Of a stretch of DNA of 64,000 nucleotides, positions 38,101-47,888 are shown piece by piece. Every line of letters starts with the position of its first letter. Positions within the stretch are counted from its first letter, which is position 1. The stretch spans positions 29,471,930 to 29,535,929 of the forward strand of contig CM034549.1 in NCBI GenBank assembly GCA_020055645.1. The letters are read 5' to 3'. The notes under the pieces were generated by a model, which saw nothing but the letters and a program-made list of their open reading frames with translations, made no database searches and was not told the origin of the DNA. The stretch is from Tomocerus qinae. Taxonomy: Eukaryota > Arthropoda > Collembola > Entomobryomorpha > Tomoceridae. Made by a program: the position numbers and the translations under genes.

Positions 38101-39434
38101 TCTCCAGAAATCAAAGATAGTTTTGCTTTTATGGAAAATTCATTTTTTCCCAATTTTTTTCTTTTTCTTAGACATGTTTCGAGAAGAATCAAATATCCGC
38201 AAACTCCTTTCACTAACCCCACCATTAACAACTACTAAAGTGAAATTAATTTTTGACTAATCTCAACTATTTTTGTTGAAAATGTTAAAAATATTATTTG
38301 AGATCATGATTATGGATACATTCTTAATGGATTGTTAACCTTTTGTTTGAGATTACTATGTTTAGATGGATTAAAAATTAGAAGAGTTGTACATAATCAA
38401 ACGAATTAAGAAAATGCATACAATTTGCTCTTTTATGTAGACCAACCTTAAGCCTGAAGGTACCTCTGGCTCACTATTCATTTCTAAAAGTGTAGTAGCC
38501 CAGCATCTCAATAAGAAACAACTAAGAAAACTTTGCAGTAATTGAGAATCTAGAACGTATATTATGAAATATAATCTCTGACTTCTAAAAGTAGATTTCT
38601 TTTGTTGTTGCATGGTAAAGTAAATTATGATTATAATAATATTATTATATAGATATGTATGAATCCATAAGTTCGTTAATTATAAAGTTTCAACAAATTA
38701 ACGATTACTTTGGATTACTCCAAAAACTAGGTTAGTGATTAGTGACGGACGTCATTACAATGTGAGGAAAAACTTAACTTTTCTCTCTGATGTTGCTTTC
38801 TCCACTTTCACCACATAAAAGATTTTCACTTTCTTTATTGGCTTTTGTATAAAATTTGTTTATACAGGCAATAGATGTTTATCTACATCTTTTCTTTCAT
38901 GAACACGTCTGTTTGATATTTCTTTTTCGTTTCGACTCTATCATAATTTCCAACGGGATATTAAACTGGAAATAGTTCAAATCACATTTGGAAAAGGGAA
39001 GTTATTTTCTTGATGGGGCCTGCCTGTTACTTCTGCTCATTTCCACAACTAATTAAATCTTCTTTTCATCATAGCTTTTCCATACCAAACGGCAAACAAA
39101 TCTCCGGCATGACCACAAATTTCATTCCTTATTTAATTACAGACGTTGCTTGATGAAATTAAAATTCTATTTACAAAATAGACTGATGAGACTCTGAAAT
39201 TGTTATTTTTCCTTATAGGAGCGAATAGATAAAGTAATAATCTTACCAGAACTTCGTGGCTAAATAATGTAGTTTGGTAGTAAAATGTACAGGATGTATG
39301 TATGTAGTGAAAGATAATTGAAAGAAGCAAAAGAAAGAGACAGGAAGAAAGAAGTAATTTGAAGGCACTTGTGTGAGTCTCACTGCAAAGAGTAGGAATG
39401 GGGGTGGCGGGATGTCCCTCCCCTTGAGAGATAC

Positions 39435-39520
39435 CTCGGGTTGAATCCAATCCCGCCCCCTTTAGAAAGTTGTGACAGTCGGCGGATTTCTCCTCTCGAT
39501 GGACCCGGACCTCCTATTCC
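39435..39520 (-). CDS. Host gene exon 2 (unrecognised protein)
   Basis: This 86-nt, about 58% GC exon on the minus strand has an excellent acceptor (gttttgttttacag|GGAATAGG) and a donor CCCGAG|gtatct. Only one frame is open, and it starts at phase 0, matching the phase 0 donor of exon 1. It encodes 28 residues beginning GIGGPGPSRGEIRRLSQ and ending GGGIGFNP, plus AG carried to the next exon. The content is Gly/Pro/Arg/Ser-rich with an RRLS basophilic-kinase consensus, so a disordered N-terminal region is likely. It lies 1.4 kb downstream of the BEL element in transcript order. I do not recognise the family. Confidence 0.6.
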
Positions 39521-40934
39521 CTGTAAAACAAAACAAAACATGAAAATTACAGAAATCTTCGCTAGATCTAAAATATCTATCTCCCAAATAATTTATTAAT
39601 ACTCTCTAGCATCTGTATTCGTTACCATTCGCTGGATAAGTTTCATTACAGTAATTATTAGCAAACAGCGATTAAAAGCGTCAAAGGTTACCTTAAAAGG
39701 CTCGTAGGTATTTTACCACATTACACATCATGTATTTGATAATATTCACTACGATTAGGTAGCTTTTAAAATGAAGCTGTGAAGGTTTTCTTCGATTCAA
39801 TGCATGTGTATTAAATTAGCGTTTTGATATGAGTACAATAATTGTACTTAATTAATCTCTACGTTGAAAAATTCGACCGAGTGAAGTTGAAATGAATTAT
39901 GCCCTTTTTCTAATGAGGAGTGTGAATGCAAGAGTGAACCAGTCCCGTTTGTTCAACAGATGAAATTGTATGTTAAATCGTGAGATGGGAGGCAGAAAAA
40001 GGGAATTTCTGTTGGCACTAGTAAAGACAAAGTATAACTGAGGGGAATAAAGGGCACACGCGGAAGTCAAAGTCAAAAGTGGAGACTGTGAAGTCAAACC
40101 TTAGGCACAAACAGTATGTACATAGAGAAAAGTCAAGAGAAAAGACCATTGGAGAACGAGAAAAGTACATCATCATCTTAACAGTGATATTATATTGTAT
40201 ATATATCAAAGAATGTGATGTCATACACTATCGTAGTAATAAGCAGAATACATATCTATTAAATAAATAATAATAGAGCTCTATAAACCTGCATATAATA
40301 GATTTCATGTTCATAAAAGATGTACCAAGTCGTCTTGTATTTATAACGGTGGAGTAGTGTAAGTAAATATAGAACGAGTAGTTAGTGAAACGCTTAGAGA
40401 ATTAGTAGGACGAATGAACTCATCTGTAGAGATAGTTTTCTTCGTTTAAGCTGCAGGCCTGGAGTATACTGTTATAATAATAGACTAAGTGAAATAATAT
40501 AATGTGCTAATAGTTCTACTACTCATGAGTTATTACATCACGGTATTATATATACCTTTATATGAAATGATGCGCGGTGGTTTGACGTAGGTAGTAGTTA
40601 GTTTCTACTAGACAAGAGCACTACAATAAACGTTGCTACCGTGTTAAATGAAAGAAGTCCTTGTTTCAGGTATTAGAGGAAAAGCATTTTACGGCTGGGG
40701 AAACCAAAGGAAAGAAACGAGCCAAAGGCAAATGGTTGAAAGTATAGGAAAAGGAAGAGCAACCCGGGGTTATTTCCACTCTTTTGCAATTGTGCAACAA
40801 GACTTTGGTACATTTGACGGGAGCCCAACTCTACTTTCCCCAACTTTGAAATGACTCTTTACAGTTCAACATTCAAAACTCACGTCAAAGAGCTGGATTT
40901 CAATGGGAATGAAAGGGAAAACTTACATCGCATT
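39521..40934. other. Probable intron 1, distal part
   Basis: AT-rich sequence between exon 2 and the BEL element. The only notable feature is a consensus minus-strand splice donor (GCGAT|gtaagt, GT at 40925-40926) directly next to the BEL insertion point. Short open frames at 39897-40854 show no domain. Confidence 0.5.
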
Positions 40935-41456
40935 TGTTTCTTGACTTCTTCGATAGCTCCTTATTTTTAAGGGGATGCAGTGTTTTTCTTAGTGCTACGA
41001 TGTTACTATTTCCAAATGAAGGACCACCTGAATAAACTCTGATTCAGGGCAGGAACAATAATATGGCTGATGGTAGGCTATCAACTTTCAACCTAACTGC
41101 CACTTTCTAACAATGAGTGCAACTTCAAAAACGAGTAGATTTTTAAATCTATATTCTATCTCAATGCAGCAGACTTACAAAACAATAAAATTAATTCAAA
41201 TTTCTAAAATCCAAAGTCAAAATTATTAAATCGAAGCACTTATTTCTTCCGTGTCGATCGTCTTAATTTTGGCTGCGTCTGCTGCACACGTCTACTCGCT
41301 CGACCAGGCAAATTGCTACTTAACTCTTCTTTGTTCTCTCTTCTATCCTCTTCGCTCAGTCCACTCTCGCCTGTGGGACTAGCGTCGGCGTCATTCCCTA
41401 CTGGGCAGTCGCTAACTTGTTCAAACTTGCTAGATGTCTCTGGCTTGTCGCGAACA
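40935..41456 (-). repeat. 3' LTR of the BEL element
   Basis: This 522-bp LTR matches 47367-47888 base for base as far as I can read. On the minus strand it starts TGTTCGCGACAAGCC and ends TCAAGAAACA. The gag-pol frame runs into it and stops at 41240, so the last 72 codons including the stop are LTR-encoded. Confidence 0.95.
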
Positions 41457-44400
41457 TTCCCACCGCCGTAAAGAAGTTCAGTCTTCTTTACCACTTCCGG
41501 TTCCACGTTCAGGACAGCTAGCTTGGCCACGGGTCTTCGGTAGGTAGCAGCGGAAGTCTTCACATCGGCTACTCGGATCACTCCATCTTTCCCCGGAAAA
41601 ACTTCCTCCACAATTCCCCGAGTCCAAAGATTCCGTTTGGCATTCTCATCAACAATCAGCACCAAATCTCCTTTCTTGATAGGGTTAGTTCTTCGGTGCC
41701 ACTTAGTTCGGCGCACAAGCGTCGGCAAATACTCCTTTAACCATCTGCTCCAAAAGTGATCCGCGAGGATCTGCGAAAGTCTCCAGAGTTTTCTCGTACA
41801 AAGGTCATCTTTAGTAAAATTTCCAGGGAGGTTATGTCCACTGGAACGTCCAATCAGAAAATGATTTGGCGTAAGAGCTTCCTCCGAGTCTGGGTCATCA
41901 GAAACGTGAGTTAGTGGACGGGTGTTCACTGAATGCTCCGCCTCCGCCAACAACGTCTGCAATACTTCCTCCTTCGGGACCACTTCCTTCAAGGTAAAAT
42001 TCAAGGCAGTTTTTACGGATCTTACTAGTCGTTCCCAGGATCCTGCCATATGTGGCGCCCCTGGCGGATTAAAATGCCACTGACATCCTTTCATAGTCAT
42101 TTCTTGTTGGATTCTATCTTGATCCAGTTCTAATAGGGCTCTCTTAAGTTCAGTGGCGGCTCCTCGGAAATTAGTTCCATTGTCGGAATAAATGTTCTTG
42201 GGGGCCCCTCTTCTTGCTATAAATCGCCTTAGTGCCATGATAGCAGAATCTGTCGTTAAAGACCCTGCCAACTCCAAATGAACAGCTCTCGTAGTCTGAC
42301 ACACGAACAAAGCACCGTATCTTTTTTCCTTACTTCTCCTCACAGTCACCTCTAAAGGGCCGAAATAATCCAGGGCCACTTCCACAAACGGCCGCCCCTG
42401 GGGTCGAATTCTGCTCTCAGGTAACTGTCCCATTTCTGGATTTTCGGGTCTAGCTCCTAAAATCTTGCAGTCTTGGCACTGTCGAATTACTTGCTTTACT
42501 GCCGCTCTCATCCCAATAATCCAGAATTTTTGCCTTAGTTCATTAATTACTTTTTCGGTTCCATGATGGCCTGCTCTGCGATGATAATCCATGATGACAA
42601 GCTTCGTGTATGGATGCTTTGGGTCAAGTATCACCGGATACTTCGTAAATTCCTTGAGTTCTTGCGCCTTTGAAAGTCTGCCACACAGCCTCAGAATACC
42701 AAATTCATCCAACTGCGGTGACAATGAGAACAATCGAAACTTTTTCCCCAACTCAGCTCCACGTTTCACTATCTTGATTTCTTCTCCAAAGCTGTCATCC
42801 TGCGCTTTTCTCCACCATAGCTTTTCGGCTCTCTCGATTTCATCCATGGTTGGCTCACATGATTTAAATTTTTTCTTTTGAGCCAATGCGATAAATCGCA
42901 AAACTCTTGCTGTAGTTCTTATTAATCGATTCACGTTAGAAAAGACAGAGATATCCGGAAGACACTCAGCCAAATCTTCTTTCTTTTCCTGAATGACATA
43001 CGCTGACTCCGGTTTTCTCTCCTTTTCGTCTTCACTAGTACGACAAGAAATTTCTTTTACCTTTTCTTGTGGCCACTCTTCTTCAGGTGACTTTAGGAAA
43101 GCTGGTCCAGTTAACCAACGACACTCTGGCCTTAAATCGCACTGTCCATCTCGGGTGGCATCATCAGCTACATTTTCTGTTGTAGGTATCCAACGCCACT
43201 CTGCCACATCAGTCAGCTCTTCAATTTCACCCAATCTGTGGGCCACAAACGTATGGAATTTTCTGGCGTCTGATCTTATCCACGATAAAACAACTGTAGA
43301 GTCGCACCAGAATTGGCAGGAGTCTATCTTCAGCTCGTGCTCTGCCTTAATTGTTGTTGCCATTCTCGCTGCCAGTAAGGCTCCTTGGAGTTCCAGTCGG
43401 GGTATACTCATTGGACGAACAGGTGCCACTTTGGCTTTTCCCCAGACAAAGGCAACATCAACTTCTCCTTTCACTTCCGTTCTCAAATAGGCGACAGCGG
43501 CGAAAGCCTTTTCGCTCGCATCGCAGAACACATGCAGTGTTCTTCTATCTGCATACTCCATCTGCAACGAATAGCATCTGGGAATCCTTACTTGCCTGAT
43601 TGTCTTCAATTCTTCAAGCCATTCCTTCCAAATTTCGTAGAGATCATCTTCAATGATATCATCCCAGTCAATTTTTCGCAACCATATTCGCTGCAAAAGC
43701 ATCTTAGCCTTCACAGTGAAGTACGACAGAAATCCTAGTGGGTCAAAGACGGACATTGTGAGCTTTAAAACATCCCGTTTAGTAGGTGCCTTTTCCCCGC
43801 TCACAACCACTGGATCTAATTTTCTAAACTGCAACAAAAACTTAAATTGGTCACTATTCTGTTCCCAGTGCAGTCCAAGTACTCGTTCGGTATTATTTCC
43901 GGGTTCCAAATTGAGATTCACTGTTTCCTCGGTCGGAGAAACACTAGCGTGATTAATTTCATCCAAAACTTTCTTCGACGAACACGTCCAGCCCCTAATA
44001 ACAAATCCTCCTCTCCGATGAACTTCAATGACATCTCGAATCAAATTGATGGCTGCCTCTTCGGTATCTGTACTGTCGAGGTAGTCATCGACGTAATGTC
44101 TGTTGAGAATTGCAGTCGCTGCCTCCGGAAAATCCTTTTCAAATTCTCGCGCGTTTTTGTTTTTCGCCTCTTGGGCCAAAGTCGGAAAACAGGCTGCCCC
44201 AAAAAACATTACTTGGATTTCATAAACATCAGGATCCTTTTCTCTGTTTGTTCCTCTCCAGAGAAATCTTTGTGACGATAAATCTTCTTTCCTAATGAGC
44301 ACTCGGTGGAACATATCCGCAATGTCCCCGCTGAAACCGATCCTCCTCTGCCTGAATTTGAAAAGAACTCCTACAATTGAGCACAACAAATCAGGTCCAG

Positions 44401-47293
44401 TCATGAGGGCGTCGTTCAGGCTCATCCCGCTGCTTTTATCAGCGGCATCAAAAACTAAACGAAGTTTTCCTGGCTTGTTCGGGTTTGCCACCATGAAATG
44501 TGGTACGTAGAAAGTCCTAGGACCAGTCGCGGCTGCTCCTTTGGGAGGCAACTTCCTCACATAGCCCTTTTCTACATACTCCTCAATCCTCTGGCAATAC
44601 ACCTTGGCAAACTCCTCAGACTTGTCCATTTTTCTTTCGATTCCATAAAGGCGACGAAGTGCGGCGGGCTTGCTGTCGGGTAGCACACAATTTTCATCTC
44701 TCCATAGTAAGCAAGTTTCCCACCTCTCACCAACTCTTTTCAAATGGTCATCCATCATCTTTTGAGCTTTTACATCATCTCGGGATCTTGGTTTATCTTG
44801 AAATACCTTGACCCCAAAGGCCTCCGTGGAGAACGACTCTTTCACTAAACGATGTAGGTCGTCGTCCTTTTCCCTTTGACTCCAGACATGATAAGTTAAT
44901 TCTGGCCTTATTCTTCCTTTGTCAGCATCAGTGGCTCCGTGTATGCTCCAACCCAGTTTACATTTTGATGCAACCGGTGCATTTGGCGGACCCTCAACAA
45001 TTTCTCTGACTATTCCCAAATGCCAGTCTCTCATTCCAATGAGAATAGTGGGCTGCTCGGTGGCCCTTGGCATGGGAAAGCCTTCCAAGTGTTTCCAGCG
45101 TCGTAATTTTTTCAAATTAACATGGCGTGGTGAAATACCTGTTTTCTCCATTGTTCGGACGTCGTGGAGTTCGAACTTCTCATCAGTTAATGTTCCTTGA
45201 ATTTTGAAACTTACACGCGTTGATTTCGTATGTCGTTGTGTGACATCTCCCAACCACTTCATTTCCAGATTTTCTGTTGGGCCTCGGATCCCCAACTTAT
45301 CAGCTACAGAAGATTCCAGAATCGAAACTGTAGATGCTTCATCTAACATGGCATAGGTATCCAGTTTTCCTTTCGGACCAAAAATGGTCACTGGTAAAAC
45401 TCGAAGCAAAACATCATCTTCCAAAAATGTGGAGAAATTACTGTTGACATTTTCAGGTTTCTCTTTTTCTGCAGTTTCTTCCTTGGCGGGTGCAGATAAT
45501 AATGGTGATACTTTAGCAGGTGATTTTGCTCGGGGTTTATAAGGTTTGTGCATTACCGGATGATGACGTCCTCGGCACTGGTTAATTCCACATTTTTCAT
45601 TTCTAGGGCAATTTCCAATAGAGCAATCCTTATTCAAACAAGAATAACATATTTTATTTTCTATGGCCCAATCCAACCGTTGATTAATGTTCTTCTTGAG
45701 TAGCACTCTACACTTTTCTGTGTCATGATTATCTTTATTACAGCAGGTACATCTTGATTTTGACTGACCACTGGAACTAACTTTGTCTTCCGTTTCCTCT
45801 GAGGAGATAGTACATACCACTTCCTTCCTGTTTCCTTTTGACTCGAATTTATTCACTTTTTTCTTGTCAACAGATGAATGGCACGTACCTGTAGTCAGTC
45901 CAGAAATATCCATTTTTTGAAAGGCTTTACCTACAACTTCCAGCCAGTCAACAAAACTTTTCAATGACACAGTTGGCACTCCAGAATTGATTCGATGAAT
46001 GTTCCAATTCATTCGACTGGTTAGTGGTAACTTCATCTCCAACTCCTTCAACAGATGAGGATTGTTCACATATTCGGGCATCTCCAAATTCTGTGCTGTG
46101 ACAACTAAATTTTGAACTGCTGTCACAAAGTCCACCATCGACTCTGCTTTATCTTCTCTAGGCGCAGGCACGGCTTTAGCCTTTTGTACTAATTTTGTGA
46201 TCAGTAGTTCTGAGTCCCCAAATCTTGTTTTTAACACTTCCAAAATTCTTGGCACATTTTCTGGATAGGCTAACAAGGCTTGAACAGACTCCTTTGCTTT
46301 TCCTTTAAGGCTTCTTTGAAGACGGTAAAGGTTTTCAACTTGAGTAAATCCACAGAGTGCCGTCGAACTCTTGAATTGACTAAGAAAGGCAGGCCATTCT
46401 TCAAGTTCACCTGAAAATGAAGGGAGCTCCTTAGCCATCGATTGTCGGGCAACAAACTTGCACATTTGATCGCCTGGTTGATCTGAATAAATAGGATTTA
46501 TTTTATCTACATTTGTAGCCGGGTCTCCTTGGGCAGTGGTTTTCTTCTCTTGAGACTGTTGATTTTTCAGCCACTTTGAAACTTTATCGCTACCCTTTTC
46601 CGACTTATCTCTATCAGATTTTTTATCCTGGTCATCGTCGCTGAGCTTTTGTGAGTCGTCGTCGTCGTCCTCTTGATCGACGCCCAGCTCTCGATCAATG
46701 TTTCTTTTTTCAAATTCTAATTGCTTTTCCATGAACAATTTTTGATTTTCTAATTTTTTATTCATTAGTCGGTATTTACCTTCTAACTCTTCTCTTTGAG
46801 CGTCTTGCCTTCTCTTTTCGGCTTCCATTTGCAACTTAAGATCCTCTTGCTCCTCCTCTAGAGTCAACATAGCTCTGAAGGATTCGAAATCTGCTGCTTC
46901 CTTTCGCCGACGGGCTTCACTGGTGTTACTGGCGACACTCACATGTGATTTGACGCTTTTCTTGCCACTTATCCAAGATCTGTGACTTGGAACTTTGACT
47001 TGACTGTTAGGTGACTGTGACTGTAACTTGAGAACGTCGCTTGTTCCTGAGTGAAATGACTGTTGAGATTCGCCGTCGTTTGCTTCCTCGTTTGTGGAGT
47101 ACCCTTTACCTTCTTTGTTCTCCGTCCTCTTGGGCTCTACGTCGAATAGGAGGCGTGGCTGACCTTTGACCTTCTTCTTGGTACCTGGTTCCTTCTCCTC
47201 GTCCCCTACTCTATCCGATTTCTGTCCCAGATTCACACGAGAGCTTCCAACTCTGACGATATCCATTCTGTCTCGGTCAAACACTTTTGTCAC
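41240..47293 (-). CDS. BEL/Pao Gag-Pol polyprotein
   Basis: A single 2,017-residue frame. An N-terminal charged coiled-coil region (about residues 130-240) is followed by a DUF1759-type Gag domain (about 285-440, ELPSFSGELEEWPAFLSQF), a CCHC knuckle near residue 520 (CTCCNKDNHDTEKC) and an aspartic protease-like region near 650 (AMLDEASTVSILESS). Reverse transcriptase follows, with YVDD near 1066, then RNase H (FCDASE near 1253). The integrase has an HHCC zinc region near 1570 (RAGHHGTEK, CQDCK) and a catalytic core with ALDYFGP, SDNGTNF and SWERLV; a DUF5641-like tail near 1830-1930 ends the recognisable domains. The protein would copy the element RNA and integrate it. The ATG lies 73 nt after the 5' LTR. 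Length and order are typical of BEL/Pao, where one long frame is normal. Confidence 0.97.
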   Translation of the reverse strand: MTKVFDRDRMDIVRVGSSRVNLGQKSDRVGDEEKEPGTKKKVKGQPRLLFDVEPKRTENKEGKGYSTNEEANDGESQQSFHSGTSDVLKLQSQSPNSQVKVPSHRSWISGKKSVKSHVSVASNTSEARRRKEAADFESFRAMLTLEEEQEDLKLQMEAEKRRQDAQREELEGKYRLMNKKLENQKLFMEKQLEFEKRNIDRELGVDQEDDDDDSQKLSDDDQDKKSDRDKSEKGSDKVSKWLKNQQSQEKKTTAQGDPATNVDKINPIYSDQPGDQMCKFVARQSMAKELPSFSGELEEWPAFLSQFKSSTALCGFTQVENLYRLQRSLKGKAKESVQALLAYPENVPRILEVLKTRFGDSELLITKLVQKAKAVPAPREDKAESMVDFVTAVQNLVVTAQNLEMPEYVNNPHLLKELEMKLPLTSRMNWNIHRINSGVPTVSLKSFVDWLEVVGKAFQKMDISGLTTGTCHSSVDKKKVNKFESKGNRKEVVCTISSEETEDKVSSSGQSKSRCTCCNKDNHDTEKCRVLLKKNINQRLDWAIENKICYSCLNKDCSIGNCPRNEKCGINQCRGRHHPVMHKPYKPRAKSPAKVSPLLSAPAKEETAEKEKPENVNSNFSTFLEDDVLLRVLPVTIFGPKGKLDTYAMLDEASTVSILESSVADKLGIRGPTENLEMKWLGDVTQRHTKSTRVSFKIQGTLTDEKFELHDVRTMEKTGISPRHVNLKKLRRWKHLEGFPMPRATEQPTILIGMRDWHLGIVREIVEGPPNAPVASKCKLGWSIHGATDADKGRIRPELTYHVWSQREKDDDLHRLVKESFSTEAFGVKVFQDKPRSRDDVKAQKMMDDHLKRVGERWETCLLWRDENCVLPDSKPAALRRLYGIERKMDKSEEFAKVYCQRIEEYVEKGYVRKLPPKGAAATGPRTFYVPHFMVANPNKPGKLRLVFDAADKSSGMSLNDALMTGPDLLCSIVGVLFKFRQRRIGFSGDIADMFHRVLIRKEDLSSQRFLWRGTNREKDPDVYEIQVMFFGAACFPTLAQEAKNKNAREFEKDFPEAATAILNRHYVDDYLDSTDTEEAAINLIRDVIEVHRRGGFVIRGWTCSSKKVLDEINHASVSPTEETVNLNLEPGNNTERVLGLHWEQNSDQFKFLLQFRKLDPVVVSGEKAPTKRDVLKLTMSVFDPLGFLSYFTVKAKMLLQRIWLRKIDWDDIIEDDLYEIWKEWLEELKTIRQVRIPRCYSLQMEYADRRTLHVFCDASEKAFAAVAYLRTEVKGEVDVAFVWGKAKVAPVRPMSIPRLELQGALLAARMATTIKAEHELKIDSCQFWCDSTVVLSWIRSDARKFHTFVAHRLGEIEELTDVAEWRWIPTTENVADDATRDGQCDLRPECRWLTGPAFLKSPEEEWPQEKVKEISCRTSEDEKERKPESAYVIQEKKEDLAECLPDISVFSNVNRLIRTTARVLRFIALAQKKKFKSCEPTMDEIERAEKLWWRKAQDDSFGEEIKIVKRGAELGKKFRLFSLSPQLDEFGILRLCGRLSKAQELKEFTKYPVILDPKHPYTKLVIMDYHRRAGHHGTEKVINELRQKFWIIGMRAAVKQVIRQCQDCKILGARPENPEMGQLPESRIRPQGRPFVEVALDYFGPLEVTVRRSKEKRYGALFVCQTTRAVHLELAGSLTTDSAIMALRRFIARRGAPKNIYSDNGTNFRGAATELKRALLELDQDRIQQEMTMKGCQWHFNPPGAPHMAGSWERLVRSVKTALNFTLKEVVPKEEVLQTLLAEAEHSVNTRPLTHVSDDPDSEEALTPNHFLIGRSSGHNLPGNFTKDDLCTRKLWRLSQILADHFWSRWLKEYLPTLVRRTKWHRRTNPIKKGDLVLIVDENAKRNLWTRGIVEEVFPGKDGVIRVADVKTSAATYRRPVAKLAVLNVEPEVVKKTELLYGGGNVRDKPETSSKFEQVSDCPVGNDADASPTGESGLSEEDRRENKEELSSNLPGRASRRVQQTQPKLRRSTRKK
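41457..41467 (-). promoter_or_regulatory. Polypurine tract of the BEL element
   Basis: On the minus strand GGCGGTGGGAA sits immediately before the 3' LTR start (TGTTCG), the expected position of the plus-strand primer. It is short and also coding, since the polyprotein frame reads through it as YGGGN. Confidence 0.6.
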
Positions 47294-47347
47294 TTGTCAC
47301 TAATCCAAACAAAACAATACAAGACTGTATATCCGTAGCGCGTTCGA

Positions 47348-47365
47348 TCCCGGGCTCGAAGACCA
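47348..47365 (-). promoter_or_regulatory. tRNA primer-binding site of the BEL element
   Basis: One base after the 5' LTR the minus strand reads TGGTCTTCGAGCCCGGGA, complementary to a tRNA 3' end (..CTCGAAGACCA). The complementarity to a tRNA-like sequence continues inward through a T-arm-like GTTCGATC (47342-47349). The acceptor part resembles eukaryotic tRNA-Tyr (..GGCTCGAAGGACCA) with small offsets. That identity is from memory and tentative. Confidence 0.6.
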
Positions 47366-47366
47366 A

Positions 47367-47888
47367 TGTTTCTTGACTTCTTCGATAGCTCCTTATTTTT
47401 AAGGGGATGCAGTGTTTTTCTTAGTGCTACGATGTTACTATTTCCAAATGAAGGACCACCTGAATAAACTCTGATTCAGGGCAGGAACAATAATATGGCT
47501 GATGGTAGGCTATCAACTTTCAACCTAACTGCCACTTTCTAACAATGAGTGCAACTTCAAAAACGAGTAGATTTTTAAATCTATATTCTATCTCAATGCA
47601 GCAGACTTACAAAACAATAAAATTAATTCAAATTTCTAAAATCCAAAGTCAAAATTATTAAATCGAAGCACTTATTTCTTCCGTGTCGATCGTCTTAATT
47701 TTGGCTGCGTCTGCTGCACACGTCTACTCGCTCGACCAGGCAAATTGCTACTTAACTCTTCTTTGTTCTCTCTTCTATCCTCTTCGCTCAGTCCACTCTC
47801 GCCTGTGGGACTAGCGTCGGCGTCATTCCCTACTGGGCAGTCGCTAACTTGTTCAAACTTGCTAGATGTCTCTGGCTTGTCGCGAACA
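47367..47888 (-). repeat. 5' LTR of the BEL element
   Basis: This 522-bp LTR appears identical to 40935-41456. It should carry the promoter; I see no strong TATA box. Because the frame end is LTR-encoded, an orphan copy of the last 72 codons lies here too, at 47672-47888. Confidence 0.95.

Larger units (their letters stand above)
21146..39434. other. Probable intron 2, proximal part
   Basis: About 18 kb of AT-rich DNA with no recognised gene. It contains dispersed repeat copy B (28218-28341), a degenerate tandem at 35010-35110, palindromes around TACTACGTAGTA (31373-31382 and 32611-32622), a 16-nt microexon-like segment (31720-31735), and a minus-strand open frame with a signal-peptide-like start (25930-26229). 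Several purine-rich patches on the plus strand (for example about 27270-27480, 34180-34440 and 35740-35900) create pyrimidine-rich antisense frames without domains. Confidence 0.45.
40935..47888 (-). mobile_element. BEL/Pao LTR retrotransposon, looks whole
   Basis: This is a 6,954-bp element with two 522-bp LTRs bounded by TG...CA, a 5-bp target duplication (gcatt at 40930-40934 and 47889-47893), a primer-binding site next to the 5' LTR, a short purine tract next to the 3' LTR, and a single 2,017-codon frame. Domain order is Gag, CCHC knuckle, protease, RT, RNase H, integrase, DUF5641-like tail, which is diagnostic of BEL/Pao. The two LTRs look identical by eye and no breaks are apparent, so the insertion is young. 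It lies in the first intron of the host gene, in the same transcriptional orientation. Confidence 0.97.

Noticed and set aside
42591-45200. Plus-strand frames across the BEL element
   Set aside because: They are antisense shadows of the long polyprotein frame.
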